DNA of 64,000 nt from Bacteroidota bacterium (lineage in GTDB: Bacteria > Bacteroidota > Ignavibacteria > Kryptoniales > JAKASW01). Numbering within the stretch: position 1 is the stretch's first letter; each line of letters starts with the position of its first letter. Where the stretch lies: the NCBI GenBank assembly GCA_021825585.1, contig JAKAGT010000003.1, positions 1-64,000 on the forward strand, read 5' to 3'. Shown piece after piece: positions 25,925 through 34,389 of this stretch. The notes beneath the pieces are model-generated. The model was not told the DNA's origin. It made no database searches and worked only from the letters and a program-made list of their open reading frames with translations. A program made the position numbers and the translations under genes.

Positions 25925-26255
25925 AACAAATCAGAACGGAGCTGGAAAAGAATGGGGGGCTGCGACGAATCTTGGAGACATTGATTCGAAATCGACGTCT
26001 GCTGGAAGCGGGAAACCCCGCGCAAGGGGGCTTTGCTACACACCGACCTGTCTATTCCTGAAATACGCTTGGAGCGTTGAACCTATCGCGATGCCGACTC
26101 CCGCTCTTTGGGGGCGATGTTTGAATCCTTTCGGCTAAGTGCTTATAATACGGAAGAGAATTCGACCTGGTGGAAAGGGCAGAATTTATTGTGGCCGGCG
26201 GAAGAAAGTGGGTGCGGTGCTCATTTGGTGATGAATATTCAGAGGAGAATAGGGC
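25925..26255 (+). promoter_or_regulatory. Promoter region of the restriction-modification operon
   Basis: A sigma70-like promoter is present: TTGAAT (26121-26126), a 17-bp spacer and TATAAT (26144-26149). Transcription would start near 26156, giving a ~100-base leader before the first gene. A short stem-loop CCCCGCGCAAGGGG lies near 26015. No gene is supported in the rest. Confidence 0.6.
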
Positions 26256-26651
26256 ATGCCTCTTTTAACGGAGAACAGATATCACTTCCTTCATACCGAT
26301 GTAAATCGGATCGACGATGAATCGATGCGTTCGCTATTCACAGAAATTGTGGGACTGAGAGGCGAGCCGCTGCAAGGGTACGTTATCCATTTCCTGGTGC
26401 GGTCCCTTCACCCGTACACTACGATGGAGAAGAGAAGGCCATTCGACAAGTCCGAGTTCCTGCTTCAAAATTATCTTCCAGGCAAAGTGGGCGATTTGAT
26501 GAAAACGGAAATCTACAAGTTGTGTATTGACCTTGTCCGCCTGGCAAAGCTGAAGAGCGCTGAGGATATGGACGGGATGAAGCTCTATGTGCTGCTTAAC
26601 AGGACGGTGCCCCGCGTGGAGAAACGTAAGAAAGACAGAGGAAGATATTGA
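26256..26651 (+). CDS. Hypothetical protein upstream of mod
   Basis: A 131-residue soluble protein without a recognised domain. It is basic toward the C-terminus ('RVEKRKKDRGRY') and has a conserved-looking core ('RGEPLQGYVIHFLVRSLHP'). AGAGGAG upstream supports ATG 26256. Its TGA overlaps the ATG of mod by one base, so it is translationally coupled to the type III methyltransferase and driven by the promoter at 26121. It may be an accessory protein of the restriction-modification system; this is inferred only from position. Confidence 0.75.
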   Translation: MPLLTENRYHFLHTDVNRIDDESMRSLFTEIVGLRGEPLQGYVIHFLVRSLHPYTTMEKRRPFDKSEFLLQNYLPGKVGDLMKTEIYKLCIDLVRLAKLKSAEDMDGMKLYVLLNRTVPRVEKRKKDRGRY

Positions 26652-28756
26652 TGGACGGCAAATCTGCTGACATCAGACAGGCTCAACTCGACAGGCTGAG
26701 AGAACTTTTTCCCGAAGTTGTCTCCGAAGGTAAGATAGACTGGGAAAAGCTCAGGCTGACACTTGGCGAGGACATCACGATCGACAACGAGCGGTATGTC
26801 CTCAACTGGGCGGGGAAGTCCGACGCGTTCAGGGCGATACAGACGCCGACGACGGCAACCCTGAAGCCGCAGCCGGAACAGTCGGTGGACTTTGAGAACA
26901 CCCGGAACATCTTCATCGAAGGCGAGAACCTGGAAGTCCTGAAGGTGCTTCAGAAATCGTACTACGGCAAGGTTAAGATGATCTGCATCGACCCGCCGTA
27001 CAACACTGGCAACGACAGCTTCATCTATCCCGACAAGTTCAGCGAGAGCAAGGACGAATATCTACGACGCATCGGCGACAAGGACGAGGCGGGCTACCTG
27101 ACCAAGGAAGGTTTCTTCAGGAAGAACAGCAGGGAGAACGGGCAGTACCATTCCAACTGGCTCTCCATGATGTACCCTCGGCTCTTTCTCGCGAGGAATC
27201 TCCTGCGCGACGACGGGGTGATCTTCGTTTCGATTGATGATAACGAGGTGCACAATCTGCGGCTGATGATGAATGAGATTTTTGGGGAAGAGAATTTTGT
27301 GGCGAGTGTTGTTTGGCAAAAGAGGACCTCACCTGATGCAAGGCTTCGACTTGGGCCAGCTCACGACTATCTTCTTGTTTATTGTCGGGCGATTGAAATG
27401 TCAGGGGATGCATTCAGGTTGCTGCCTCTTAGCGAGGAGCGGCAGGAGGCTTATGGGAACCCTGATAACGATCCACGTGGGCCATGGGCATCCCGCGATA
27501 TGACTGGCCAGGTTGGTCATGCAACTCCAAGTCAATTCTATGAAATCACAACGCCGGCTGGTGTGAAGTATTCTCCGCCCGAAGGTCGCTGTTGGGCTAT
27601 TTCGAAAGGTACAGTGCAAAAACTGGTCTCCGATAATAGAATTTGGTTTGGAAAAGATGGCAAGACCCGTCCCAGGTTGAAATTATTTCTTTCGGAAAGT
27701 AAAGGCACGCCTAGCTGGACATGGTGGGCAAACGAGGAAGTGGGGCACAACCAGGAAGCAACGAAGGAACTTAATGCGCTTATGGGAATGGGGGAAGTAT
27801 TTGATAACCCAAAACCGACACGCTTAATAAAGCGGATATTGCAGCTGTCAACGTTCAATGAGAATTCTGACATCGTTCTTGACTTCTTTGCTGGCAGCGG
27901 CACGACGGCGCAGGCTGTCATGGAGCTCAACAAAGAAGACGGTGGGAATAGGCAATTCATCCTGGTGCAGCTTCCCGAGAAAACGGATGAGGAGTCGGAG
28001 GCGCACAAGGCGGGGTATAAGACGATTGCGGATATTTGTAAGGAACGGATAAGAAGGGCTGGCAGGAAAATGTCTGAACCGCTGATTACGCAGATGGCTG
28101 CAGATAACGCTGATAAAAAGAAAAGACAGCTGACGATGGAGTTAACCGCTTCGAGTGCGGATAAAGAATCAGCGGCATCAGATTCATCAAAATTATCAGC
28201 GGTCGGATTTAAGGTTTTCACGCTTCAGCCGTCGAACTTCAAAGTCTGGCGAACAGACACGATAGAGAACGGCGACGACCTTGTGAAACAGATGGATGCC
28301 TTTGCCGACCCGGTGCGAGCGGGCTCTGATGCCGACGCGATGGCGTGGGAGATACTTGTCAAGTCGGGGTACGAGCTGACGACAAAGATGGAAAAGCTAA
28401 AGCTGGGTGTGGCTACACAAAGTGGAGCGAAAAACACACCCACTATGTCATTGCCGCATGATTCAAGCGGGAATCCAGCAGTTCCCCGGGATGGATTCCC
28501 GATAGGAGCGTTCGGGAATGACAGTACCGTGTCTTCAGAAAAGGGGCAGAATAATAGTGTCCCCATGTATTCCATAGCTGGCGGGGAAGTGATCCTTGCC
28601 CTTGAGAAGATTTCGCAAAAGGCTATAGATGATGTCGTGAAGATGAAGCCGAAGTTGTTCATATGCCTCGACCGCCTCTTCGCAGGCAACGATCAGCTCA
28701 AGACAAATACCGCGCTGCAGATGAGGGACGCGGGAGTGGAATTCAAAACTGTCTGA
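26651..28756 (+). CDS. mod: Type III restriction-modification methyltransferase (Mod)
   Basis: A 701-residue adenine-specific DNA methyltransferase of the beta class. The catalytic motif DPPY comes first ('ICIDPPYNTGNDSFIYPDKF', ~112-131), then a target-recognition region (~220-390), then the SAM-binding motif 'VLDFFAGSGTTAQAVMELN' (~409-427). 'IFIEGENLEVLKVLQKSYYG' before DPPY is typical of type III Mod. The C-terminal third contains a ~78-bp palindromic repeat read in frame (28446-28523) and another low-complexity stretch (~477-515). The res partner lies 2.8 kb downstream at 31606, separated by inserted genes. The start at ATG 26651 overlaps the upstream stop. The site recognised cannot be predicted. 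Confidence 0.93.
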   Translation: MDGKSADIRQAQLDRLRELFPEVVSEGKIDWEKLRLTLGEDITIDNERYVLNWAGKSDAFRAIQTPTTATLKPQPEQSVDFENTRNIFIEGENLEVLKVLQKSYYGKVKMICIDPPYNTGNDSFIYPDKFSESKDEYLRRIGDKDEAGYLTKEGFFRKNSRENGQYHSNWLSMMYPRLFLARNLLRDDGVIFVSIDDNEVHNLRLMMNEIFGEENFVASVVWQKRTSPDARLRLGPAHDYLLVYCRAIEMSGDAFRLLPLSEERQEAYGNPDNDPRGPWASRDMTGQVGHATPSQFYEITTPAGVKYSPPEGRCWAISKGTVQKLVSDNRIWFGKDGKTRPRLKLFLSESKGTPSWTWWANEEVGHNQEATKELNALMGMGEVFDNPKPTRLIKRILQLSTFNENSDIVLDFFAGSGTTAQAVMELNKEDGGNRQFILVQLPEKTDEESEAHKAGYKTIADICKERIRRAGRKMSEPLITQMAADNADKKKRQLTMELTASSADKESAASDSSKLSAVGFKVFTLQPSNFKVWRTDTIENGDDLVKQMDAFADPVRAGSDADAMAWEILVKSGYELTTKMEKLKLGVATQSGAKNTPTMSLPHDSSGNPAVPRDGFPIGAFGNDSTVSSEKGQNNSVPMYSIAGGEVILALEKISQKAIDDVVKMKPKLFICLDRLFAGNDQLKTNTALQMRDAGVEFKTV
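28446..28523. repeat. Palindromic interspersed element inserted in frame within mod
   Basis: About 78 bp starting TGTCATTGCCGC and ending GCGTTCGGGAATGACA, with internal GCGGGAATCC and GGATTCCCG arms. The ends are inverted repeats (TGTCATT/AATGACA), and the whole resembles the widespread GTCATTCCCG palindromic repeats. It is read through by mod, adding about 26 residues (MSLPHDSSGNPAVP and onward). A length divisible by three keeps the frame. Confidence 0.7.
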
Positions 28757-28821
28757 ACCGCCACCGCTGATGACGCTGATAGAATGATGACCGCAGAAAA
28801 TTGTGAAGAAGTGATGGGCTG

Positions 28822-29028
28822 ATGATAAAAGAAGAGTATAAATATTCCGAGATAACGGAGAAGATCATCGGATGTGCTATGAAGGTGCATAGCGCCCTTG
28901 GCAATGGCTTCCAGGAAGTGATTTATCAGAGAGCCTTGGCGATTGAGTTGAGCAATGCGGGTGTCGAATTCGCCCGGGAGGTCGAGATGCCGATACATTA
29001 CGGTCGAATTCAAAAGAGAATTCGATAG
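28822..29028 (+). pseudogene. GxxExxY family protein, truncated at the C-terminus
   Basis: 68 codons. 'EKIIGCAMKVHSALGNGFQEVIYQRALA' is the N-terminal hallmark of the GxxExxY family (PDDEXK-like small proteins), where G-x-x-E-x-x-Y is conserved (GFQEVIY). Family members have about 125 residues including a later nuclease-like core; here the frame ends after 'EMPIHYGRIQKRIR', just past the first third. The sequence then continues in another frame into the AlbA_2 gene, so a deletion or recombination joined the two. Probably not functional as a nuclease-like protein. Confidence 0.7.
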
Positions 29029-30277
29029 AGAGAAAGATGACAAGGTCAGACTGCTGGATTTCTGTCGAGTGGTTATCGGACTCCTGAATTCAGATACAGG
29101 TGGTGTCATAGTGTTTGGCATTGCGAACGACATTAACGAGAACGTGCAAGATCCGGTGGAAAAGTTCATGGTCGGGCATGCTATCGCGAGAGCAAGAATC
29201 GAAGAGCTAGCAGGCTATCTTAAGGAGAGAATCTGGCCCCAAGAAGTCTGGATGATCCACATAAAACAATTGCCAATTTCAAAAAGTGAAGCCATTACGA
29301 CTGTTTATGTCGGCAGAGGAAGATCGAAACCCTACCTGTATTACGTGCCTAATCATCCACAAAACGGAGTTAGGAGCTTTGCAAGAGGATCGCGAGTGAC
29401 ATATGAATTAGAAGCCCCACAGTTGCACCGTTTTCTTATTGGGGGCAGCGGACCATACCCAATCACAGAAGAGCAGCCTCATCGCCCGAAAGCGGCCAAG
29501 AAAGGCCAGGTAAGTCCAAATGCAGAAGCGGAAGCAGAGCAATCGAAGGAGAGTAAGGGAACGAATGTGAGTTCTCTCCTTGAGGATAATTTCAAAGAGG
29601 TCACACAGATAATAAAAGACCCAGAACAATTTGGTCTTATAACTGTCTGTGTTTGCCCTTCGTCGCAGAATCGCGTTTCTGATGAGGAGATTGAGAAATT
29701 GCTTCAACCAGCCCAAAGAAATGTGAAACGGATGGAAGAAATATGGTACGGAGAAATGCAGGTTTCACAGAAGTGGTACAGAAGACTTTTTGTTCCATAT
29801 CAACTCTCCGAAGAACGGAAATGCACATGGGTAATAACGTGTCAGCGGAAAACAGGCATAATGTTCGTTAATAGTCTGGTAGATGCATACATGCAGGGCA
29901 AGAGATATCTTAACCCCTTCTATCTATCCTATCAGATTCAAAGGCTTCTTCAAATGGCAAATGAATTGTACCAAGGGCAAGTCGGTTCTATGAAATTAAC
30001 AGTGGACTTCAGGTACATTGAGACATTCGGTTATCTCACGCTACTCTTCGGCAGCGTAGAGTCAATCAAACCTTATGTTGCGTACGCCGGACCGATTGAA
30101 CGAGAGGTCAAAGCAGAGAACATTTACGGCGGTGAAAGGGCAGATATACTTATGCCAACTGTACAGGAGTGTATGACTGAAGTGGCTAAAATATTCGGTC
30201 TGATGAAACTGCCAAATCCACTCTCAAACCCAAAAGGTGAGATGATATTCGTTGAGTACTTTAAAGGGATTCGATGA
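28955..30277 (+). CDS. AlbA_2 (Schlafen-like) domain protein of unknown role
   Basis: About 440 codons; the N-terminus overlaps the truncated GxxExxY frame and the true start is unclear (ATG 28955 or GTG 28961). The AlbA_2 signature begins almost at once: 'VEFKREFD' (~17-24), then 'CRVVIGLLNSDTGGVIVFGI' (~36-55). A linker rich in charged residues (~165-210) separates this from a C-terminal domain (~215-440) with no recognised family. AlbA_2/Schlafen domains bind nucleic acid or nucleotides and are frequent in defence islands. Position between mod and res suggests an accessory function in restriction or phage defence. The N-terminus may have been trimmed by the same event that truncated GxxExxY. 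Confidence 0.65.
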   Translation: MRVSNSPGRSRCRYITVEFKREFDREKDDKVRLLDFCRVVIGLLNSDTGGVIVFGIANDINENVQDPVEKFMVGHAIARARIEELAGYLKERIWPQEVWMIHIKQLPISKSEAITTVYVGRGRSKPYLYYVPNHPQNGVRSFARGSRVTYELEAPQLHRFLIGGSGPYPITEEQPHRPKAAKKGQVSPNAEAEAEQSKESKGTNVSSLLEDNFKEVTQIIKDPEQFGLITVCVCPSSQNRVSDEEIEKLLQPAQRNVKRMEEIWYGEMQVSQKWYRRLFVPYQLSEERKCTWVITCQRKTGIMFVNSLVDAYMQGKRYLNPFYLSYQIQRLLQMANELYQGQVGSMKLTVDFRYIETFGYLTLLFGSVESIKPYVAYAGPIEREVKAENIYGGERADILMPTVQECMTEVAKIFGLMKLPNPLSNPKGEMIFVEYFKGIR

Positions 30278-30290
30278 CAGGAAAAGAAAC

Positions 30291-30312
30291 GCCCCGTTTT
30301 CGCGGGGCGTCG
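30291..30312 (+). terminator. Hairpin after the AlbA_2 gene
   Basis: Perfect 8-bp stem ACGCCCCG/CGGGGCGT with a TTTTCG loop, 14 bp after the stop. There is no T-run, so it is a weak terminator or a transcript-end stabiliser. Confidence 0.55.
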
Positions 30313-30399
30313 GACCAATGCTACTCACATTGGTGCTGTTAAACTTCATTGAGAATATAGAGTGAAATTTCAGTGAAGACAATAGACGAAAGGTTCCCG

Positions 30400-30602
30400 T
30401 GCCGCACCTACGGTGCTCGATATGATTTTGGTGTTGAGTTCTATATACATTTCGTCCCTCCGGGACTCAACGCAGACACTGATGGAAGAGGCGAATGCGG
30501 TGGAACATGGCGAAGCCGGATCGGAAACTTATTCACTCCGGTAGGAGCGAAATGTTTGTAGAAAAGGAAATGCCGAAGGAAACAAGCTCCGTCAGGGGCG
30601 GA
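30400..30602. repeat. REP/BIME-like repeat, copy A
   Basis: Contains a series of small hairpins: GCACC-TAC-GGTGC, GTCCC-TCC-GGGAC, GCTCC-GGTA-GGAGC and GCTCC-GTCA-GGGGC. The stretch around ATACATTTCGTCCC is roughly the reverse complement of GGAGCGAAATGTTTGT, so REP units are arranged head to head as in BIMEs. About 128 bp is nearly identical to copy B (two mismatches). Confidence 0.75.
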
Positions 30603-30634
30603 ACGAGAATGCCGGGAGAGAAACAGACCCGCTG

Positions 30635-30836
30635 TGCCGCACCTACGGTGCTCGATTTCGTATTTTGGGTTTGTTTCTATATACATTTCGTCCCTCCGGG
30701 ACTCAACGCAGACACTGATGGAAGAGGCGAATGCGGTGGAACATGGCGAAGCCGGATCGGAAACTTACTCGCTCCGGTAGGAGCGAAATGTTTGTAGAAG
30801 ATAAAATGAGGAAGAAAATAAGCCCCGTCAGGGGCG
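30635..30836. repeat. REP/BIME-like repeat, copy B
   Basis: Second copy with the same order of hairpins as copy A and a nearly identical central block. It ends with GCCCC-GTCA-GGGGC just 10 bp before the transposase start. Confidence 0.75.
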
Positions 30837-30845
30837 ACACAGTTA

Positions 30846-31325
30846 ATGGCTAACACGTTCACACAACTGTATATTCAAATCGTCTTCTCGGTCCGAAGCC
30901 GGGCTTCGCTAATCAAAGATCAATGGCGCGAAAACCTTCACCGTTACATAACCGGAATCGTGCAAAACAAGGGACACAAAATGCTGGCAATCAACTCCAT
31001 GCCCGACCATATCCACATCTTCGTCAGTATGAAGCCGGATGCCGCGCTTTCAGATTTGGTCCGCGACATCAAATCCAACTCCTCGAAATGGATAAACGAT
31101 GAAAAGTCGAAACACGTTAAGTTTGAATGGCAGGAAGGATACGGCGCCTTCTCATATTCCCATTCGCAAATCGGTGACGTGATTTCGTATATCCGGAACC
31201 AACAGGAACATCATAGAAAGAAGCCATTCAGAGAAGAATATCTCGACTTCTTGAGGAAATTCGGCATTTCTTATGATCCTAAATATCTTTTCGATATTGA
31301 GGAAGAAGAATCAAAACAAGCATGA
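30846..31325 (+). CDS. tnpA: IS200/IS605-type Y1 (RAYT-like) transposase
   Basis: 159 residues. The HUH nicking motif is present in 'NSMPDHIHIFVSMKPDAALS' (His-Ile-His) and the catalytic tyrosine lies in 'IGDVISYIRNQQEHH' (~Tyr118). Length and layout fit TnpA of the IS200/IS605 family. The gene is flanked on both sides by REP-like hairpin repeats (copies A and B upstream, C downstream) rather than by classical IS ends. That arrangement is characteristic of REP-associated tyrosine transposases (RAYTs). The frame is intact. It sits between AlbA_2 and res, so it or its repeats may have entered and split the restriction-modification operon. Confidence 0.9.
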   Translation: MANTFTQLYIQIVFSVRSRASLIKDQWRENLHRYITGIVQNKGHKMLAINSMPDHIHIFVSMKPDAALSDLVRDIKSNSSKWINDEKSKHVKFEWQEGYGAFSYSHSQIGDVISYIRNQQEHHRKKPFREEYLDFLRKFGISYDPKYLFDIEEEESKQA

Positions 31326-31389
31326 TATGCAAATTATATTTTACTCTAGCACAGGAACGTGGAGGGTCAAAAATGATTGAAAAGATATA

Positions 31390-31590
31390 TGCCGCACCTA
31401 TGGTGCTCAATGTTGTTATCCTTTGAAGCTACATACATCTCGTCCCTACGGGACTCAAAGCGAGGTATAATAATGTCTGCGAAGATGCCATGGTGATACA
31501 GGCAAGATCTCGGAGGACTGGTTGCTCCGTAGGAGCAAAATGTCTATAGATAAGAAAAGAAAAGGAATTGAGCTCCGTTAGGAGCGAAAC
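31390..31590. repeat. REP/BIME-like repeat, copy C (diverged)
   Basis: Starts TGCCGCACCTATGGTGCTC, includes CGTCCCTACGGGACTC and TCCGTAGGAGCAAAATGT, and ends GAGCTCCGTTAGGAGCG. Same order of hairpins as copies A and B but much more diverged. It lies between the transposase and res, ending 15 bp before the res ATG. Confidence 0.65.
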
Positions 31591-31605
31591 AAGAATATCG
31601 TCAAT

Positions 31606-34278
31606 ATGAAACTCCAATTCGACTCGCATCAGGACTTCCAGATACAGGCAATCCAGTCTGTTGTTGACATATTCGAAGGTCAGCCTCTCAGCACGGGCGA
31701 TTACGAGTTCTCGCTCCAGCAAGGAGATTCGAGTCTTGCTTTCACGGAGAACGGCGTCGGCAATGCAATCAGGCTCACTGAGCAGGAGATACTCAAAAAC
31801 GTGCAGGGAGTCCAGAAGAAAAACGGGCTTGATGTGTCGCCGGAGCTGCAGGGCCTCAACTTCTCCGTCGAGATGGAGACCGGCACGGGGAAGACATACG
31901 TTTATCTCCGTACCATCTACGAGCTCAACAAGACGTACGGTTTCAAGAAATTCATCATTGTCGTCCCGAGCATTGCCATTCGTGAAGGGGTTCTTAAGAA
32001 TCTTCAGATCACACACGACCATTTCCAGGACTTGTACGGGAGGGTTCCGCTCACCTACTCTGTCTACGATTCCAGGAACGTCTCGCTCCTCCGCGGATTT
32101 GCTCTCAGCAACACGATTCAGGTCCTCGTGATCAACATCGACTCTTTCGCGAAAGATGAGAATATCATCAACAAACCGAACGACAAGCTTACAGGCAAGC
32201 GTCCCATAGAATTCATCCGGTACACGAACCCGATTGTCATCGTGGATGAGCCGCAGAACATGGAAACCGACCTGAGGAAGCAGGCTATCGCAAACCTCAA
32301 TCCCTCATGCACGCTTCGCTATTCGGCGACTCACAGGGACGTTTACAACCTGGTGTACAAGCTCAGCCCCGTAAAGGCGTATGATCTGGGGCTGGTCAAG
32401 CAGATCGAGGTCGATTCGGTAGTCAGCGAGGACAGCTTCAATCAGGCGTTCGTGAGGCTGGAGGGAATAAAGACACAGAAAAGAAAACCGCCCAGAGCAA
32501 AGCTCAGCTTCGATTATGAGGGTGCGGAAGCGGTGTTGCGGAAATCTGCATATGCTGGCAGCGGTGACAATCTGTACGATCTCTCGAATAAGCGAGAAAT
32601 GTACCGCGAAGGCTACGTGGTCAATGAGATCGATGCAGAGGAGGGGTTCGTTGAGTTCTCAAACGGGACGAGGCTCGAAGTGGGGGAGACAAAGGGCGGT
32701 CTTCAAGATGATATAATGAAGGTCCAGATCAGGAAGACGATCGAGGAGCATTTCCGCAAGGAAGCGGTACTCAGGCCTAAGGGAATCAAGGTGCTGTCGC
32801 TCCTCTTCATTGACAAGGTGAAGAACTACCGCTCATACGACGACGGTGCGTCCTCAAAAGGCAAGTTTGCGGTTTGGTTTGAAGAGATATTCCGAGAATA
32901 TGCCGCAAGGCCCGAATACTCGGAGGTGATGCCGTTCGATGCTGAGCGGGTTCACAACGGCTACTTCGCGCAGGATAAGAAAGGCGTACTGAAAGACTCG
33001 CGCGAGGGGAGAACTTCGGAGGGCGACACGGAGGCCTATGAGCTGATCATGAAAGACAAAGAGCGTCTCCTCGACCTGAACGAGCCGTTGAGGTTTATCT
33101 TCAGCCATTCAGCGCTGCGTGAAGGTTGGGACAGTCCGAACGTCTTCCAGCTTTGCACGCTGAACGAAACAACGTCGGAGCTGAAGAAACGGCAGGAAAT
33201 AGGAAGAGGACTGCGGCTGGCGGTCAACTCCGACGGCAACAGGGTCTTCGAGAGGGCGGTGAACAGGCTCACCGTCGTTGCCAACGAGAGCTATGAGCAA
33301 TTTGCGAAGAAGCTCCAGAAGGAGATTGAAGACGAAACCGGGGAGAAATTCGAGGGAAGGATAAACGACAAGAACCAGAAGAAGAAGGTAACTCTCCGTA
33401 AAGGATACGAGGCGGACCCGAAGTTCATTGAGCTGTGGGAACGGATACGCCAGAAGACGACCTACAGGGTGGAGTATCAGACGCTCGAATTGGTAAGCAG
33501 AGCCGCAAGACGAGTCGGCAAAATGGCCGAGATTCTGGCGCCGCGGATCGTCGCACAACGTACCAGGGTTCTCATGGATTCCGGAGGAGTATCCGGGGAG
33601 ACGGCTTCGACGAGGTTCTATGAGCCGGAATACGGCAGCGTCGCAATCCCGGATATCGCCGGATACATAGAGCAAAGGACGCATCTGACGCGATCGACAA
33701 TCATGGAAATCCTGAAACAGTCGGGGAGACTGCCCGATTGCCTGAAGAACCCGCAGCTGTTTCTCGATAGCGCAGTACACGAGATCAAGACGGAATTAGA
33801 ATCGATAATGGTAGACGGTGTCAAGTACCAGAAGATCGACAACGACTATTACGAGATGCGCGAGTTTCAAACAGAAGAAATTGAGGAGTACCTGACGAAC
33901 CTTTACAGCGTCAGGAACAAAGAAAAGACTATATTCGACGGTATCGAGATCGATTCTCTCTCAGGACCGGAGCGGAAGTTCGCGGAGGCCTGCGATAACA
34001 GCGAGGATGTCGAATTCTTCTTGAAGCTGCCGCGGTGGTTTGTGATAGAAACGCCGGTCGGCAAATACACTCCCGACTGGGCTTTGCTGCTTAAGAGGGA
34101 CAAGAAGTTGTACTTTGTCGCTGAGACGAAGTCCACCTTGGACAAGAGTAAGCGGCGTGAGGGCGAGAACCAGAGAATCGAATGCGGAAAAAAGCACTTC
34201 AAAGAACTGAAGGAAGTGTATTTCACCGAGGCGACGAAGCTCGAGGATGTGGAAAGAGCTGCGAGTCAGATGGAGTAA
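31606..34278 (+). CDS. res: Type III restriction enzyme, Res subunit
   Basis: An 890-residue superfamily 2 helicase/translocase with endonuclease. Walker A is 'VEMETGTGKTYVYLRTIYEL' (~86-105), Walker B is 'IVIVDEPQNMET' (~210-221), and motif VI appears in 'KRQEIGRGLRLAVN' (~528-541), preceded by 'SALREGWDSPNVFQLCTLNE'. The C-terminal nuclease is suggested by 'YTPDWALLLK' and 'YFVAETKST' (~820-845), a PD-(D/E)xK pattern. Res acts with Mod to translocate on DNA and cleave at unmodified sites. A REP-like repeat ends 15 bp before the ATG, so its original promoter or coupling to mod may have changed. All core motifs are intact. Confidence 0.93.
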   Translation: MKLQFDSHQDFQIQAIQSVVDIFEGQPLSTGDYEFSLQQGDSSLAFTENGVGNAIRLTEQEILKNVQGVQKKNGLDVSPELQGLNFSVEMETGTGKTYVYLRTIYELNKTYGFKKFIIVVPSIAIREGVLKNLQITHDHFQDLYGRVPLTYSVYDSRNVSLLRGFALSNTIQVLVINIDSFAKDENIINKPNDKLTGKRPIEFIRYTNPIVIVDEPQNMETDLRKQAIANLNPSCTLRYSATHRDVYNLVYKLSPVKAYDLGLVKQIEVDSVVSEDSFNQAFVRLEGIKTQKRKPPRAKLSFDYEGAEAVLRKSAYAGSGDNLYDLSNKREMYREGYVVNEIDAEEGFVEFSNGTRLEVGETKGGLQDDIMKVQIRKTIEEHFRKEAVLRPKGIKVLSLLFIDKVKNYRSYDDGASSKGKFAVWFEEIFREYAARPEYSEVMPFDAERVHNGYFAQDKKGVLKDSREGRTSEGDTEAYELIMKDKERLLDLNEPLRFIFSHSALREGWDSPNVFQLCTLNETTSELKKRQEIGRGLRLAVNSDGNRVFERAVNRLTVVANESYEQFAKKLQKEIEDETGEKFEGRINDKNQKKKVTLRKGYEADPKFIELWERIRQKTTYRVEYQTLELVSRAARRVGKMAEILAPRIVAQRTRVLMDSGGVSGETASTRFYEPEYGSVAIPDIAGYIEQRTHLTRSTIMEILKQSGRLPDCLKNPQLFLDSAVHEIKTELESIMVDGVKYQKIDNDYYEMREFQTEEIEEYLTNLYSVRNKEKTIFDGIEIDSLSGPERKFAEACDNSEDVEFFLKLPRWFVIETPVGKYTPDWALLLKRDKKLYFVAETKSTLDKSKRREGENQRIECGKKHFKELKEVYFTEATKLEDVERAASQME

Positions 34279-34389
34279 GTGTCCACCCGCAAGGCAGAGT
34301 TCCCTCGCTCACCTCCACGCGGTTTCATCCGGAATTCGTTTTACCTGTCTGCCCTTCTTGACGATTCTTTAGTCTCTGTCGCATCAATC

